Shown here: in pieces, positions 49,201 through 61,990 of the stretch
Layout: each line of letters begins with the position of its first letter
How positions within the stretch are numbered: position 1 is the stretch's first letter
NCBI GenBank assembly: GCA_034509495.1
Contig: CM067505.1
Coordinates: 7,329,594-7,393,593, forward strand
Direction: 5' to 3'
DNA: 64,000 bases
Source of the DNA: Acestrorhynchus altus
Taxonomy: Eukaryota > Chordata > Actinopteri > Characiformes > Acestrorhynchidae
Translations under genes and position numbers: made by a program
The notes under the pieces: model-generated
What the model was told of the DNA's origin: nothing
What the model saw: the letters and a program-made list of their open reading frames with translations, nothing else
The model's database searches: none

Positions 49201-50938
49201 TCGCAAAGGAATATACAATATGATTTATATGGTCAAACTATTAGCGACACACATTTGTTAAATTACACCAACAGATCTGATTCCATTTAATGAAGGGCTG
49301 ATTAGATAAAGTAGGTACTGGATAATTACTGGAATTACTGAGCTTCCTTGAGGAGAGCATTTCTAGCTGTCTGATTGTCACCCCACACATAACAAAGCAA
49401 AAGGCTGTTCGTTTCAAAACAACAACGTAACTCTGACTGCGTAATAAGGTCACCTCAAAGCCTTCGCTGAGTTTCAGCTCATTCAATAAAACTGTGTGAG
49501 TAGATGTTCCACTGACCACTGCTTCTTCCCGCACTTCGCCTCAACTTGGCAATGCGACATGGATATGCATGCCGAGCGTGTGCCGAGTGTAGGCACCCTT
49601 AGTCACCAGCCATTTCCACAAAAATTCGGACATTGGCCATTCATTTCCTGTTTGGGATTTGCTCCATTTGTGAACATCACAACAACAGAGCTGTGAATAA
49701 TTCTGAACCTGCACGGAAACTTTGTTAGGACTTTGCTCACAAACAAATGTAGGAAGGTCGGTGAAAGGGGCCTGTGGTTCTTAAGGGAACCAAATGTGGT
49801 TCTTGTACGGTACTGCTCAAAGAACCTTTTCGAAGCATGCACTGTATATCATACTTATTTGTACTCAGATTTGTACTGCATCACTTTTATTTTCACTAAA
49901 GCATTCAACACAACTCAGATAAGATAACACAAAGTAAGCTCTTGAGTAACTGTTTGATCTGGTCCACAGCAAAACCTCAGTCCAGCTGAAGAGGCCCTCC
50001 CCAAGATCAGGATGTGAGTCTTAGAGGAGGGTGCAACGGGCATCTGCTGATAAGATTATGCCGCTGCACTGACTTATGCTCCACTGAAGCACATTAACAG
50101 AGATTCTAAAAGTAGGCCTGCTGGTTTAGACTACAGACCCCAGGCCATCCTGAACCAGTCCTTGTTTTATTTATTTATTTATTTATTTATTTATTTTATT
50201 TGTGCAATACCACGAGGAGGCCGAAAATCAATAACGCAACCTGATTTAAGAATCCTGAACTCAGTTTTAATCTTCTTCATGCACTAGCTGAGGATCTGAC
50301 CTGGGAACAGCTCTTTGTAAGTACAGGCCTTTGGCTGTCCAGTATGGATTATGCAGAGCACTGTGGAGGAGAGCGAGAGTATTGCCGGCCAGCGCCACTC
50401 CCCAAAGCCTGAGCTGTTACACAACCAATAAGCAAGGATTATTCTCTTCGCCATTCTACGTACACGCTGTCTGATGCATGAGATTTGGGCTTTGCAAATA
50501 ACCTGCGTCGAGCAGTTCCAACAGTCAGCACTGAAATCAAACATGCAGCTGAGATTGTGTGTTTTAGTGTCTGTCATTTGGCCACGGCAGGTTCCACATT
50601 CACTTCAAGCAGGGCTCCATAATATACTATTATTCATTATCACAGCACTGGCCTTTACGTTACTGACATCATTGAAAGGCTACAGCACGCAAATATGCTT
50701 TTCAATTGTGAGGCTCCTCTAAATATGATTATACGGATTCTGAAATCTGATTGGCTGATGTACAATGGTCAATGGACCACATTATAAAATCATTATGTAT
50801 ATATATATATATATTATATACCACAATAATGACCACATATAAAATATATCATTACATTTAAAGTGATATATTTCTGTAAATGATGTTTAAATGATGTGAG
50901 ATTCTGGATTCAGATTCACTTTACATGTAATGACTACT

Positions 50939-50943
<5 letters not shown>

Positions 50944-51001
<58 letters not shown>
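50944..51001. repeat. (GT)n(AT)n compound microsatellite
   Basis: GT run passing into a short AT run. Confidence 0.95.
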
Positions 51002-51676
51002 GTGAGAACTGTGAGTAAAGTGAGAGGCCACAGAGAGCTCCAATATATTTAAGAAATTAAAAAAATAGAAAAGATCAAGCAATCTTGATATATTTTTATT
51101 ATTTTTACTGTTATTTACATTGTCATTATTATTCATGTTGTTTATGATATGCATTAAATAGTCCATATAATTATTAAAGTGTAATCTTTTAATCATAAAA
51201 TTATATTTGTTATAATTAAATCACTGTTTCATACAACAAATAGATCCTTTCCTCCCACCTCCCTTACAGTTAGCAGGGCTTGGATTCTAGGTAAAAACTA
51301 CAGGACAATAGATTAGGTTTGTCAGCTTAATTAATTTTATTTACTGTTTACACTGTACTATAGTCAGGGTTTGGGAACACTTCATAAACTTAATGAACTT
51401 AAGGATATTTTTCTTTTTTATGGTGAACATTTTGTGCATGAACAGTTGCAGATACGTGTCTCTGTGGGCATTTTAATGAATAAAGGTATTTAGAGTTAAT
51501 TATTTTGGTCAAATAATATTCAGGTCATCTGACAGACTTGTGAAACAGATTAAACAGACCCAGTGTTCTTTTAAAGCACACAACATGCTACACTTGTACA
51601 CTGTATTCATCTCCCTGACAACTGTGCAGTTTCATGTATTCTCCACCCACCAATCCCAAATAAGACATTCAGAATA

Positions 51677-51808
51677 ATGGTTCTCAAATCTGCCCTCAAG
51701 AACCTCCATGCAGTCCATAATTTTACTGCCAATATTTCGCAATTTATGTGGCACCAGATATCTGGGTCATCCAGTGGGGTCTCTGAGGACTGGGTTTGAG
51801 AACCACTG
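51677..51808. mobile_element. Small inverted-repeat element
   Basis: About 130 bp bounded by ATGGTTCTCAAA and TTTGAGAACCACT, imperfect inverted repeats typical of short non-autonomous hAT-like elements. Confidence 0.6.
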
Positions 51809-51839
51809 CCTTAGAATTAAAAAGGTTCTCATGTCCAGA

Positions 51840-52265
51840 AGGCCTGGTGTCACGGTGTGGGGTGCACTGTTGCCATGATGAATGATGCCAGACTTTAGGT
51901 CTTCATTACAGGCACTTTGACAGTTCAGTTACGTTCACAATCGGTGGCCCCGCCTTTCCGAAATCTACTCCACTATTCCAGCGGGACAACGCTCATCCAC
52001 ATACTGCTGCTGTCTCAAAAGCTTGCCTTGAAGACACAGATACTATGTCGTGGCCAGTCTCATCACCAGACATATTCCTGATTGAAAATGTGTGTGATGC
52101 TACAGGACAACGTCAACACTCCTCCCCAACCGTACAACCTGCAGGAACTGAGTGAGAATATCCAAGCTACATGGGATGAGTTATCAGAGAACATCAAGCA
52201 GAGATGTCTGGAATGTTGCATTATATCCATTGCCAGACTGAGAGACACTACTTCTGTAGCGCGTA
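51840..52265 (+). pseudogene. Tc1-like transposase relic
   Basis: Frames read RDNAHPHTAAVSKACLEDTD, then SWPVSSPDIFLIENV, the catalytic-core text around the second and third acidic residues of IS630/Tc1/mariner transposases. The WP-SPD-IE block is recognisable but the frame is interrupted. A related decayed copy lies at 58780-59220. Confidence 0.75.
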
Positions 52266-52266
52266 G

Positions 52267-52690
52267 CTAAATAAACATTACACACAAACCTTTTGGACAA
52301 TGTTCCATCTCTGTGACCACATTCACTACATCCATAAACCTTCTCTGAGGTCTTCCTCTTCTCCTTCTGACCCGGCAGCTCCATCTCCAACATTCTTTGT
52401 CCGATATATCCCCTATTCCTCCTCCAAACCATCTCAACCTGGCCTCTCTGGCTTTATCTCCAAACTGCTCCACCTTCACTGTCCCTCTGATCTGCTCATT
52501 TCTAATATTGTCCATCCTCGTCACTCCCAACGAAAAACTCAGCATCTTCATCTCCGACCACCTCCAGCTCAGCCTCCTGTCTTTTAGGTAGAGCCACAGT
52601 CTCCAAAACCACACAATCACAGCAGGTCTCGCTACTGTCTTGTAACAAACCGAAAATGACTATCCAAGCTCTAATACACTGAAACAAATG
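52267..52690 (-). pseudogene. RTE-type LINE reverse-transcriptase C-terminal remnant
   Basis: Minus-strand frames read ETVALPKRQEAELEV, then EMKMLSFSLGVTRMDNIRNE, AREARLRWFG, YIGQRMLEMELPG and RRRGRPQRRFMDVV. These are the C-terminal blocks of RTE/BovB-like LINE proteins. At least two frameshifts break it. It abuts the Tc1-like relic ending near 52265. Confidence 0.8.
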
Positions 52691-53324
52691 ACACCCAATT
52701 GTGAATCAATGCACCCAAAATTAGACATATTTAGCAATACAATCACAATAATAGTGATTTGTCCACATCATGTAGACCAGACTGCAGCAGACTGTGAAAT
52801 AAACGTCAAATCCTTGGCTTAAATCTTGCGAGAAGGAAAGTAGGCTAGTTTGCTGACCATCGGTCTAATAACTGTCAGTTCTGATCCCAGCTGATACCAT
52901 CCTGCCCCTGTAATTGGCAAAAGATGCTTTGAGGAAAATAAAGGAAATGAGCTTCAGTTATGACAGAAGATGGGCTTACTTAATGTGAGCCTGAGTGTCC
53001 AGTTGTGCTTGAATGCAGGAGCCACGAACCATCAGGCTTATGTAATAAAATCTCTGCTGCATTCCCCATGACAGCATGGGATAACGCTGTAACACTGACA
53101 TGGAGCCTCCCTGCCATGTACAGACATACATAAAGATAGACATGTGGACACCTTCTTGCACACATTGCTGTGTTTTGACTTCTGCAATACAAAATTCCAA
53201 AATTATCATCTACTTTCTTCATAGGTGGTCCCACAGAAATTGTCCCAAATGGCTTAGAATCAAATCTAAAGACAAAAAAAGGCAAGAAACACCTCCTTTC
53301 TTCTCCAAAGGAAATGAGATATAG

Positions 53325-53525
53325 ACAAATCAGCCCTAATATTAAAACTACCTGCCTAATATTGGGTACATCGCCCATGTGTCGTCAAAAGAGCTTTGAC
53401 CCATCAAGACATAAACTTCACAAGACCTCTGAAGGTGTCCCGTGGTATCTGGCAACAAGATGATCCTTTATGTCCTGTCCAGACAGGCTAGTCTTCGCTC
53501 TCCATCGCACATCAATGGACAACTG
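53325..53525 (-). mobile_element. Tc1-like element relic
   Basis: Contains TACCTGCCTAATATTGGGT, TCACAAGACCTCTGAAGGTG and GTGGTATCTGGCAACAAGATG, belonging to the same family as the 39.95 and 42.14 kb relics. Confidence 0.55.
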
Positions 53526-53609
53526 CCATCACAGTTTCTTTTTTTCACATCATTCCAACATCATTTAGGTACCATTGTGTTATTTGGCCACAAGAACTGA
53601 GACACATTT

Positions 53610-53785
53610 TGTGGAGGTGAGACATTCAAGCCCAGAGTACGAACTGTCAAGCGTGGTGGTGGTTGCATTATGGTCCAGGGCTATTTTGCTACCAGTGGAA
53701 CTGACACATTACATAAACTGTATGGAATAATGACCGTGAAGGACCACCTTCAAATTCTTCAGCAGTACCTCAAAGCAGCTAAATG
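53610..53785 (+). pseudogene. Tc1-like transposase fragment
   Basis: Reads RVRTVKRGGGCIMVQGYFATSGTDTL, matching the GGGSIM-WGCF block between the first and second catalytic acids of Tc1-like transposases. It is truncated on both sides, with an inverted-repeat element following at about 53770. Confidence 0.6.
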
Positions 53786-54105
53786 ACACAGATGTGCAAA
53801 TGCACACACACAACGCCTAGTACTGAACGGGACTGTGTTCCCTGAATTGATGGCGCTCCGTCCAGTACTGTTGGGATGAGTTGTGGAGCTGGGGATGAGG
53901 TGTGGTGGTGACCATCCATAATCGTGACTTCACCAATGCTCCCGTTGAATGCTTTTAAATCCTCCGCTAAACAGTAATGTTCCAAAACGTAGTAGAAAGC
54001 CTTCCCTGGACAGTAGAGACAGTTACTCAATACCCTTGATTTTTGAATAAACAACGAATAAGCAGTTGAGCAGCTGCCCCAATACTTTTTGTCTACGGTG
54101 TGCAT
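53770..54105 (-). repeat. Dispersed repeat copy, inverted
   Basis: Read on the minus strand it carries AAAAAGTATTGGGGCAGCTG, TGTCCAGGGAAGGCTTTCTA and AACAGTACTGGACGGAGCGC, parallel to the 11.68-kb copy. Confidence 0.7.
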
Positions 54106-54407
54106 ATGCCTATAGAATTTAATCTCGTCTTTATCTCATCTTTTGCTCTTGTCCTGTCACTCTACATGTGTCTCAAATCTACACCAATCTGGAATGTATT
54201 TGGGTTGAAACATGTACGCAGAGTTTTTAGGTTCTAGCATGTTCTCTTTGTTTCAGAGGGTAATTGCAAACAGGCAGTGGCTCACTGATGCTCTGGTTTG
54301 GTCAGCGTGGTTTGGGGCAGGGACTATAATCTGGTGGCATTAACTTGCTCTCTAAAAAAAGCTCTCTCTCAACAGGGATTAGATTATCATGGTAAGGTCA
54401 GCTCAGA

Positions 54408-54410
<3 letters not shown>

Positions 54411-54460
<50 letters not shown>

Positions 54461-54490
54461 TCCCTCTCTCCCTCTCTCCCTCTCTCTCCT
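54411..54490. repeat. (CT)n microsatellite with CCCT extensions
   Basis: CT run ending in CCCTCTC-type units. Other CT tracts lie at 28462-28510, 45012-45060 and 57970-58026. Confidence 0.95.
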
Positions 54491-55019
54491 CTCACTATCT
54501 CTTTCTCCTACAAGCATGCACCAGCAGAGCATCCATCATGCATAGCCAGGACAGAGTTTGTGCAAAGCAAAGCGTATAGAAGGAACCAGTTGTTCTCTTC
54601 ATTTACAGCTAACCTCTTCCCACCCCCTCCCTGGTCTCTACAGAAATGCTTCTGTACTCAACGCCCATATTGATTGCTATATTTACTGGACTCAACCCTG
54701 TTTTGTGCTCGTCTACAATCAGGGTTGGTATGGAGACATACTTTGGACAAATGCAGTGGAACAATGCAGTTTGGAAAGGAAACTGGTGTCACACCGGGTT
54801 AAAATGGAGTTGTTTTGTTGCCTGTTGGACAATAACCAGCAGGACTGTCACATTCACACAAATGCAGAAGCTCATTTGCATTGAAACTGCACTGAAATCG
54901 CTGTTTCTTAGACGGATCCAGTGTCAACTAGCATTACAGATGTCACCTCCAGTCGTTAATTTGTGTACTGAGTGTTACATTTTTATTTTTCCCCCAAAAT
55001 TCTAAATAAGTAAGACATT

Positions 55020-55640
55020 TACTGTGGTTTGGTGCACAATACTCAAACAATACATGTACGACATCAACAGAGAGTGGGACATCAACACCTCAAATAGGTT
55101 TGCAGCTGACCACATGGACAAAAACAAACAAACAAACAAACAAACAAACAAACAAACAAACAATCATGGCCAGAAGGGCCGGAAGTCTGTTCTTTTATGT
55201 CAGGCATTCATCCCCAATAACACTGTCCCAACTGTTAAGCATGGTGGTAGGAGCATCATGCTCTAGGATTGTTTATTTATTTTATTTTATTTATTTATTT
55301 ATTTTTTTATTTAGCTGCCTGTAGAACTGGTTCTCAGCATTCTTCGGGATAAAATCTTCAGCATAACCTGCATAACCTGAGCAAATGGATTTTCTAACAT
55401 GACACACACCAAAGGTGGTCGCAAATGGATAACAATTGTGCAGTGGTCCTCTCAGAGTTCTGACCTTAATTATAAGGAAACTGTGGACTACGCTTACGTT
55501 GGGCAAAACAGCAACTTTAACTGAACTCAATTCTGCCAAGAGGAGTGGTCAGATATCCAACCAGAATTCTACCAGAAGCTTGGTAATAGCTTCCAAAAGC
55601 CATGTTGAGACATATAGCCAAATTTGTACAGTTTAATTGT
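55020..55640 (+). pseudogene. Tc1/mariner-like relic
   Basis: Contains NNTVPTVKHGGRSIML followed by a stop, then AT-rich simple sequence (55271-55313). Further decayed transposon text follows (AAGAGGAGTGGTCAGATATCC). An AAAC microsatellite (55123-55162) lies within its 5' part. No functional frame. Confidence 0.6.
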
Positions 55641-56005
55641 CCTAAAGATGTAAGTTGTGTACTTATGCTGCACCAGAAAAAGAACAGTTTAAAGACACAA
55701 CTGAAAGCCCAGTGTTGTCATGATATTTATGCCCATGGTGAGCGTACGTGACCTGTCAACCACAACTGTACACTGCCTGATGTCCAAGCCGATGTCTTAT
55801 GATAAATATTGACCTAAATGTAGGTTTTGAAGGACTGCACTTAGATAAAAGCTTTGTAAAAAGCAAAAGAGCACCAAAACAATCCTTATTTTTCCACTAT
55901 TTACCCCTATCCTTTCCTGACATCACAAACTCCTTGGTTCTTATCATCATCCGGGGCCAGCATGTTTTCACAATGCATCATTTCACATGAAGGCAATTTA
56001 CTTAA

Positions 56006-56021
<16 letters not shown>

Positions 56022-56067
<46 letters not shown>
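56022..56067. repeat. Poly-A followed by (AT)n
   Basis: A 19-base A run at 56004-56022 leads into a TA run and then AAT-rich text. Confidence 0.95.
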
Positions 56068-56072
<5 letters not shown>

Positions 56073-56788
56073 TAATAAAATAAATAATATAATAATATTG
56101 CAATTCCCCTTTCCTGCTTTGCATTCCCATTGTGAAGGAGATGTAGCTGGGATACAGCTGTTAGCAAAAAACAGAGTACACCAGTATTCTGCTACAGTTT
56201 GGAGTTAAGAGCCTTCCTTTAGTCCACCCCACCAGCTGTTTATGCTCTTAGGTTTGACCTAAATATAGCAGGGGTGATAGTGGTGCACACATTGAACACT
56301 AAAACTGCAGCGTGCAACCCCCTATCTTCTACATGTTCAGGGGGAAAAAAACTGATTTCTCCATCTCCCGCAGTTTTCTGAAAGGTCTGACGAGGACACT
56401 ACTGCACACACTTTGTATGCAGCAATCCACTCTTCTGTCTTCAGGGTTTAGTGACCTTGAAGGCAGCCCATGAGGGACACGCTTCCTCAGTTGCACACCG
56501 CCGTCCTCTGTGAGAAGATCTGTCCTTGGCGAGAGACTTGATCATGGTCAGGGAGGCAAGGAGAGGGCCAGCAGCCAGATGCTGTTCTCACGGCCCCATC
56601 CGTATTGTTTCCCTCTCCGTTTATTTATTAATGTCGAGTCACACAGTGGCGTCTCTCGCACTCCAAACACTGTTTATCATAGCAGAACAATGAAGCCAGC
56701 TGAGGGAAAACAGTGCGATGATACATGTGCTCCCAATCATAACAAGATGGTATGTCCTCTTGCTCAGGGAGACTTAGGGAGGGTTCTG

Positions 56789-57340
56789 AAAAGGCAAATT
56801 TGCTTCGATATGGAGATTCCCTGCAGAATCAGAGTATGGATAATTGCTCAAGCCCAAAAAGCAAGGCTCCAGAGTTTGCATTTGACCTCTGACGTCCCAC
56901 ACATGTCGTCTTTTTGGGATTTAAAAAAATGCGTCCTGTCAGGAGTTACAGACGTGACTTTGGGGTGGATTTTTAAAAGGCAGATTTGTTCTGTTCCCAC
57001 AGAAACACAGTATGGATGAGTGTTTAATCATGAAAGTCCAGCTCTTGCTTCTGGTCTTTAGATAGGGTGCAAACGTCTTCTTTCTCCTGGACGTGTCCTT
57101 TATCAGGGACGTAAATGATGCGCTTGCTTGGGAGTTACGGAGATGACTTTGAGGTGGTTTTGAAAAGGCAAATATGCCTAGAACCTGGGTTTCCTGTAGA
57201 ATCACAGTATGCAAAATTGTTTACTCAAAAGCCCAGTTCTAGACTCTGCTTACAGTTTTTCCTGGACATGTCCTCTTTCTGTGTCCAGTAGGGATCTCTT
57301 AGTTACGTAAAATGTCCCACCAACTCACCAAAGTTGGTTT
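56789..57340. repeat. Degenerate tandem array, three units of about 187 bp
   Basis: The landmark AAAAGGCA recurs at 56789, 56975 and 57163 (spacings 186 and 188). It is followed each time by AGA(A)-C-AGTATGG/C and later by a CCAGCTCTTGC- or CCAGTTCTAGAC-like segment and GGAGTTAC-GA-TGACTTTG-GGTGG. Units are diverged. Confidence 0.7.
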
Positions 57341-57962
57341 ACATTGCACCTTTGGTCAAACTGCTTAGCACGACAGCTGATTAACCACATCGTAAAATAT
57401 CTAAACACAGATGGAGTTAAAAATAGCTGATTAAGTCGATAATCAAATCAATCTTACATCAGTCTTGCAGCCTGTTGGATACACCCGGAGGACTGGACAA
57501 TGTCCACTGCGCAGTGTTCAAAAAAGTTTGAAAAAGTGGTAAAAATAAAACTCTTTGCCTTATTTTTTGGTTACATTTCATATGAAATGACAAGAGATAA
57601 TCATTCCATACAGACTATTTATATCTATTCATCCATCTTTGAAGGCTAGTTCTAATATTATATTTATTATAATATTTGGTAAATGAGTAAATGTTTATAT
57701 ATTAATGTAGATTAACACAGCTGCATAGTTTCCAGGTATCTCCCTCCACACTGTCCTACTTGAAGCCCCTCGGTCACATTATCCCAACTAAGTGGACGCC
57801 CATGTGTGCCCAGTGTCCTCTTTTTTTGAAAACCAAAATATGGACACCCTACCTTAAGGCATGCACTGCTGTTGTCTCTGATGGAGGAACTGTCTTAAGT
57901 TTCCTTAAAGAGCTGGTTTCCTCTAGTAAGCCTAGTAAGAAACCGTAATCTAATACCCTTAA

Positions 57963-58034
<72 letters not shown>

Positions 58035-58199
58035 GTTCCTGTTTCTGGTCTGCTCACAGAGGGTCTATCGTTCTAAAGCATCACAAACCATCTCCCATCT
58101 GTCGTGTGTGTGAGTGTGTGATAATTGTACTGAAAAGTCTTTGCTCTCAGTTGAGAGTTTGTGACTTCCTGTTTATGAAAGTGAGCAGCAGAGTGTGCC

Positions 58200-58450
58200 A
58201 CGATAGGCTGGAATTTTGATCGGGCACTGGAAAGAATGCCAACGGCACATCCTCCAGGGGCGAAGTTTCACTCTAGCAGTCTGACAAGCAACAATAACAC
58301 AGGAACAGCAGCTCTCGGAGAGCGACGACTGTGGCGTGTTGACATATTGGAAGTTATTAATTAAACGGAACGTCCACGGGCAATTCTGAGCAACAGGCCA
58401 TTCTGCCTCCCTGGCATTTTACACTGGAGCTGCTGAAGCTAAAACTGTCA
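58200..58450. promoter_or_regulatory. Candidate conserved non-coding element upstream of znf516
   Basis: Unique, balanced-composition block with AAGTTATTAATTAAACGG and neighbouring CpGs, between a CT microsatellite and transposon relics. Inferred regulatory on composition and motif content. Confidence 0.3.
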
Positions 58451-58779
58451 CTGCTATTTGCACATTCATTAGCTCATTTTATCACTGTAATGCAAAAACC
58501 TTGTATCTCCAAAACGGCAACTTTACAAAAGGTAAAGCCTGTAATGGAAGCCTATATACAAAGGTTTCAAGTCATTTTGGATCATATCTATTGACCCATT
58601 CATCATAAAGTTCACTGTCACGGGATTCAGAATTGTTTCTGGACATTGCCCTCAGCAGCTGCTGTAAAGTTGATCAGCACTGAAGAGATAGAGTTACTAA
58701 CATTTCCAAATTGTTTTGGATTTGCTGACATATTCATTCATCTCTCTGTTACTGTACTGTACTGTACTGTACTGTACTC

Positions 58780-59220
58780 ATCAAAAAACGTAGTTGCATC
58801 CAGAAGGAATCAATGGATTGCAAATCATGACTGCATTGATGTCCTCCCACTGAGAATGGCAGCAGGTCATCATATTTTACTGACATCCTGCAACCAGTGG
58901 CCTTACGTTTTTGGAATGCACACTCTGGTGGACTCTTCCAACAGGACAACAGTCATCCGCAACTGGTGCTATCTGTGACACCATGCCATGGCCAGTCACA
59001 TCTTCAGACCTATCTTCAAATGAAAATGCTATTGGACAGGCTATCAACACTTCACCCCACCACACAATCTGCAGGAAATGAGCGAGAACATTCAATCTGC
59101 ATGTGATGGTTTATCACAGGACACCCATTAGGAAACTCGACAGTTTCCACAATTCCAAGATGTCTGGCATGTTGCGCTATACCCAATGCCGTACTCAGAG
59201 ACACTACGTCTGTCCATTAC
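58780..59220 (+). pseudogene. Tc1-like transposase relic
   Basis: Contains FQQDNSHPQ and, out of frame, text parallel to 51840-52265 including GAAATGAGCGAGAACATTCA and AGATGTCTGGCATGTTGC. Same family, more decayed, frameshifted. Confidence 0.65.
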
Positions 59221-60000
59221 TTCCAAATAACAATGCAACCTGACACAATACTCTTTTGACAAGTATATTTGTTCCTCAATTTTACTGCATTTTTATCTTT
59301 ATTTCTCAGTCGATGTATCACTTTCTGAATTTTATCAGTTGTGGGCTTATAATTATAAACTAGTTATTATTAATTAGCAGTATAATTATAATTATTAGTA
59401 TAATTATCCCTGGTGTTTGGTCAGTAAAGTCTAATTAAAGAGATAGAACTGATTCAATGAGATGAATATCTCATAGGTAAAAATAAAACCTTTCAGATTT
59501 AGTAAAAAATGATAGTGTTACAAAAATGGAGCAATACTGTCAACTAACAAAGTGATTTCAATTATAAGATGTTTTTTCCACTTAGAAACAGTTAGCTTTC
59601 ACTGACAAGTTTAGCTAAGTCAGGCAATCTTGTACTCAAATCACTAAAAGAGCAAAGTTCTATGAATATGCAGCACTTATTGGTTAATGTCCTCATTTTG
59701 GAGGTTAGTGTAAAAGGAAATAAAACACTGAATTAAGACACTTTACTTGTCCAGCTTGGGTTAGTTAGCCTTTTGAAATATAATCTACAAAACAACATGC
59801 AAACTACTAAAGTTAAAGGATATGTTCGTAGTTAATATAATGTTACATTCTGGATAAATCTCAGGTTTTATAATTTATGCAAAATCGTTCATTGTTTCTT
59901 AATTATCTGAACTCAATCACGGTGTAACTTATAAAATACGACAGTGATGGTGTGTGTATGAGTGTGAATACATACACTACTGCATCTCAAAAAAACAACA

Positions 60001-60002
<2 letters not shown>

Positions 60003-60061
<59 letters not shown>
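60003..60061. repeat. (AT)n microsatellite
   Basis: Uninterrupted AT run of about 29 units, next to an ACTGCATCTCAAAAAA transposon-terminus scrap at about 59979. Confidence 0.95.
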
Positions 60062-60067
<6 letters not shown>

Positions 60068-61550
60068 TTACGTTGATACTGTGATTAGTTATGTATTACA
60101 TGTATATTTGCATCAATAGTTATCTATTACATTCTGGACTTCCAGTTTTCATTAGCCAAGTCATCAAAAAGGCTTAATTTGTAATGAATATAAATATGAG
60201 TTTACATTTTTGAATGTGTGTGTGTGTGTGTGTGGCTCTTCAATGTAAGCAACACAATTATTTATTGTAAAAACATCTAACATCTAAGACATCGGGCTCT
60301 GTTCTTACTATAAGAGGAATCAGTAGGAGAGTTGAAAATAATGCATATTCATTTGAGTAATCCCAACAGCCCTCATCTTCTGACACTGACAACAGATCTC
60401 CGTATTAAAAATCGGGTTGCTTTTGAACAAAGCCTGATCAGAAATGGAACACGGTGGCCTGGGGCAATGTAGGGGGCCAGCACTTGTAAACGAAAGTGAG
60501 CACCAGAAACCCTAGCAGAACACATGTGGAGTTCCACCCACATAATGCCTCACAAATAGCAACCACATATCCATGCAAGCTTACGTTACTTTAAAGCATT
60601 ATTGCACATACCTTCAAATCCCTCGGTGGATTGGAAACGATCAAAACGAATCAGGCGCACAATGCATGGGCTGACATGGACATTTGGGTTGGGTTGAAGA
60701 CGATCACAGTTCCCTTCAGTATGCAGAAACCTACCAGGGCAGGATCTTTAAGTGATCCTGCACCTCAGGCCCTGGGGGATTTGAGGCCACTCCAGCTGGA
60801 CGTCTGCTGCCAAAATCAGTGGGATTATGGCATTTAATCTCAGTCTGCCAAAGATGTGAACTAATGCTGCTCATACTCCTTTCCAGGCCAAGAACACCAT
60901 TCTACAGATGCAGTGGTTGTGCACTAGGTAAAATAGAGGCTAGTGTGCAGCAGGACAGTAGCAGTATTGTGCCTCCTCACGTTTTAAAGAATGTGAAATG
61001 ATGAGAACAGAGATGCTGTTAATTCAGGGAACTGCAAATGAGTAGCTTTTTGATTTTTAGCAAAGACGGCTGAAATTCAGCAAGGGTGAAGGCAAAACGC
61101 ACACAATCCCTACATTCAAACCGGCCTTTGGAACAAGCAAACACTTTGATTTTGCCACTGGGAGCAGTTTGCAAAGCAAAGCATATAGTATGGCCTGAAA
61201 GAATACTCAATGGGACCGCAGTACTCAGACAAAATGCTAGTATTGTGATTCTATTTTTACATGTCGTAATTTTATACATGTTGTGGCATAGTAAAACATA
61301 CTATTAGGCTTGCCGTACTTTCAGGAAAATAGTAAAAGTGATTCACACACACAAGAAAAATTGGAGTGTCTGAAATGTATCTTATGGTAATAGTCTTAAT
61401 ATAATAAGAACTGTAGTAGTACATTACAGTGTTTATACAATTATTATGGCTGTAATAATTTTATAATCCTGTACATAACATTTACCTACAAATTATCCTC
61501 TAGTAAACTATTGCACTACACCCGAGGAAACACTACCAGAGAGCAGTTAC

Positions 61551-61990
61551 CTGAGGTAACACCCTGACTTTCAGACTAAACACCAGCCTTGAGGTAACAC
61601 ACTGACTTTCAGACTAAACACCAGCCTTGAGGTAACACACTGACTTTCATCTTAAACACCAGCCTTGAGGTAACACACTGACTTTCAGATTAAACACCAA
61701 ACCTGGGTTGAAACACTACAGAGGAGCTAAAACACCAGCCCTAAGGTAATGCACTACCTTGGAGGTTAAACACCAGCCCTGAAGAGAGCACTACAAGAGA
61801 GCGAAAACACCAGTCATAAAATAACCCACTAAAGAGCTAAGACACCAGCCATGATGAAACTGGAATCAAACATACCAGGCTTGATCCATTGCACAATTTC
61901 AAAGCTAACGCAGACTCTGAGGTAATGCACTACATGGGAACTAATGCACTAGATGGAAGGTAACTCACAAATGTAGAGCATATGCACTAG
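61551..61990. repeat. Minisatellite with 38-bp unit, decaying to the right
   Basis: GAGGTAAC recurs at 61553, 61591, 61629 and 61667, an exact 38-bp period, with the unit body CACACTGACTTTCAG-TAAACACCAGCC. Beyond 61700 the units become irregular but keep AAACACCAGCC and GGTAATGCACTA. Confidence 0.85.

Noticed and set aside
56510..57019. 169-codon plus-strand frame
   Set aside because: Runs from a GC-balanced block into the 187-bp tandem array; the repeat units do not conserve the frame.
61551..61700. Possible CRISPR-like array
   Set aside because: Units are contiguous 38-bp tandem repeats without spacers, in a vertebrate genome.
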